6,429 bases of DNA from Erysipelothrix rhusiopathiae. GTDB lineage: Bacteria > Bacillota_I > Bacilli_A > Erysipelotrichales > Erysipelotrichaceae. The notes under the pieces are model-generated. The model saw only the letters and a program-made list of their open reading frames with translations. It had not been told where the DNA came from and did not search any database. Shown here in pieces: positions 6,381 through 6,429 of this stretch (the first letter of the stretch is position 1; each line of letters opens with the position of its first letter). The DNA lies in assembly GCA_902797585.1 (NCBI GenBank), contig CADBTK010000126.1, positions 1-6,429 on the forward strand, read 5' to 3'. The translations under genes and the position numbers were made by a program.

Positions 6381-6429
6381 GAAAAAACAAGTTTTTAAAT
6401 CTTTAATTAACCAACTGAATGAATATTCA
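6379..6429 (+). CDS. N-terminus of an unidentified protein divergent from nagB (partial)
   Basis: Seventeen open codons, MKKQVFKSLINQLNEYS, run to the right edge. The peptide is too short to identify a family. The lysine-rich, amphipathic start would suit a cytoplasmic protein, and the divergent position beside nagB is one where regulators of amino-sugar genes (GntR or RpiR type) are often found, but that is guesswork from context. There is no Shine-Dalgarno upstream: the bases before the ATG are TAATTAAATT. With TATAAT only 6 nt away the transcript may be leaderless. If the real start lies outside the window, this annotation would change. Confidence 0.5.
   Translation, partial: MKKQVFKSLINQLNEYS

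Noticed and set aside
1..6429. CRISPR array, toxin-antitoxin pair, phage or transposon, tRNA or other novel system
   Set aside because: No spaced direct repeats, transposase motifs, tRNA-like folds or accessory gene families were seen. The genes are core wall, division and lipid functions with uniform codon use.

Overview
The window is AT-rich, tightly packed DNA from a Gram-positive bacterium of the Bacillota. The evidence is purine-rich Shine-Dalgarno sites (AGGAGGG, GGGAGG), TATAAT-type -10 boxes, a DivIB-type FtsQ, a class B sortase, and an Asp23-FakA pair. The short DivIB N-terminus and the wall-gene order would suit an Erysipelotrichia-like or related lineage, but that placement is only a guess. 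The genetic code looks standard: TAA, TAG and TGA all end genes here, and Trp is TGG.

All complete genes lie on the minus strand, so transcription runs from high to low coordinates. At the right edge, a plus-strand gene of unknown function (17 codons visible) diverges from nagB (glucosamine-6-phosphate deaminase) across 76 bp holding two back-to-back promoters. nagB has family length and keeps its catalytic residues, but codon 114 is an in-frame TAA. As read it is therefore a fresh nonsense pseudogene, or it carries a base-call error. A clear intrinsic terminator follows it.

The centre is a four-gene envelope operon: class B sortase, murG, murB, divIB. Junctions are +3 nt, +6 nt and a 13-nt overlap. 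MurB makes UDP-MurNAc, MurG makes lipid II, DivIB belongs to the divisome, and the sortase would anchor a surface protein to the resulting wall. The usual dcw neighbours (mraY, murD, ftsW, ftsA, ftsZ) are absent from the window.

The left part is a separate transcription unit driven by a strong extended -10 promoter overlapping the divIB stop: asp23 (YloU/Gls24 family), then fakA (DhaL-type fatty acid kinase). fakA runs off the left edge after 442 codons.

I see no CRISPR array, RNA gene, insertion sequence, phage gene or defence system. This is mostly core chromosomal housekeeping DNA. The points most worth a second look are the interrupted nagB, the sortase joined to murG-murB-divIB, the repeat-bearing aromatic tail of DivIB, and the possibly leaderless divergent gene.
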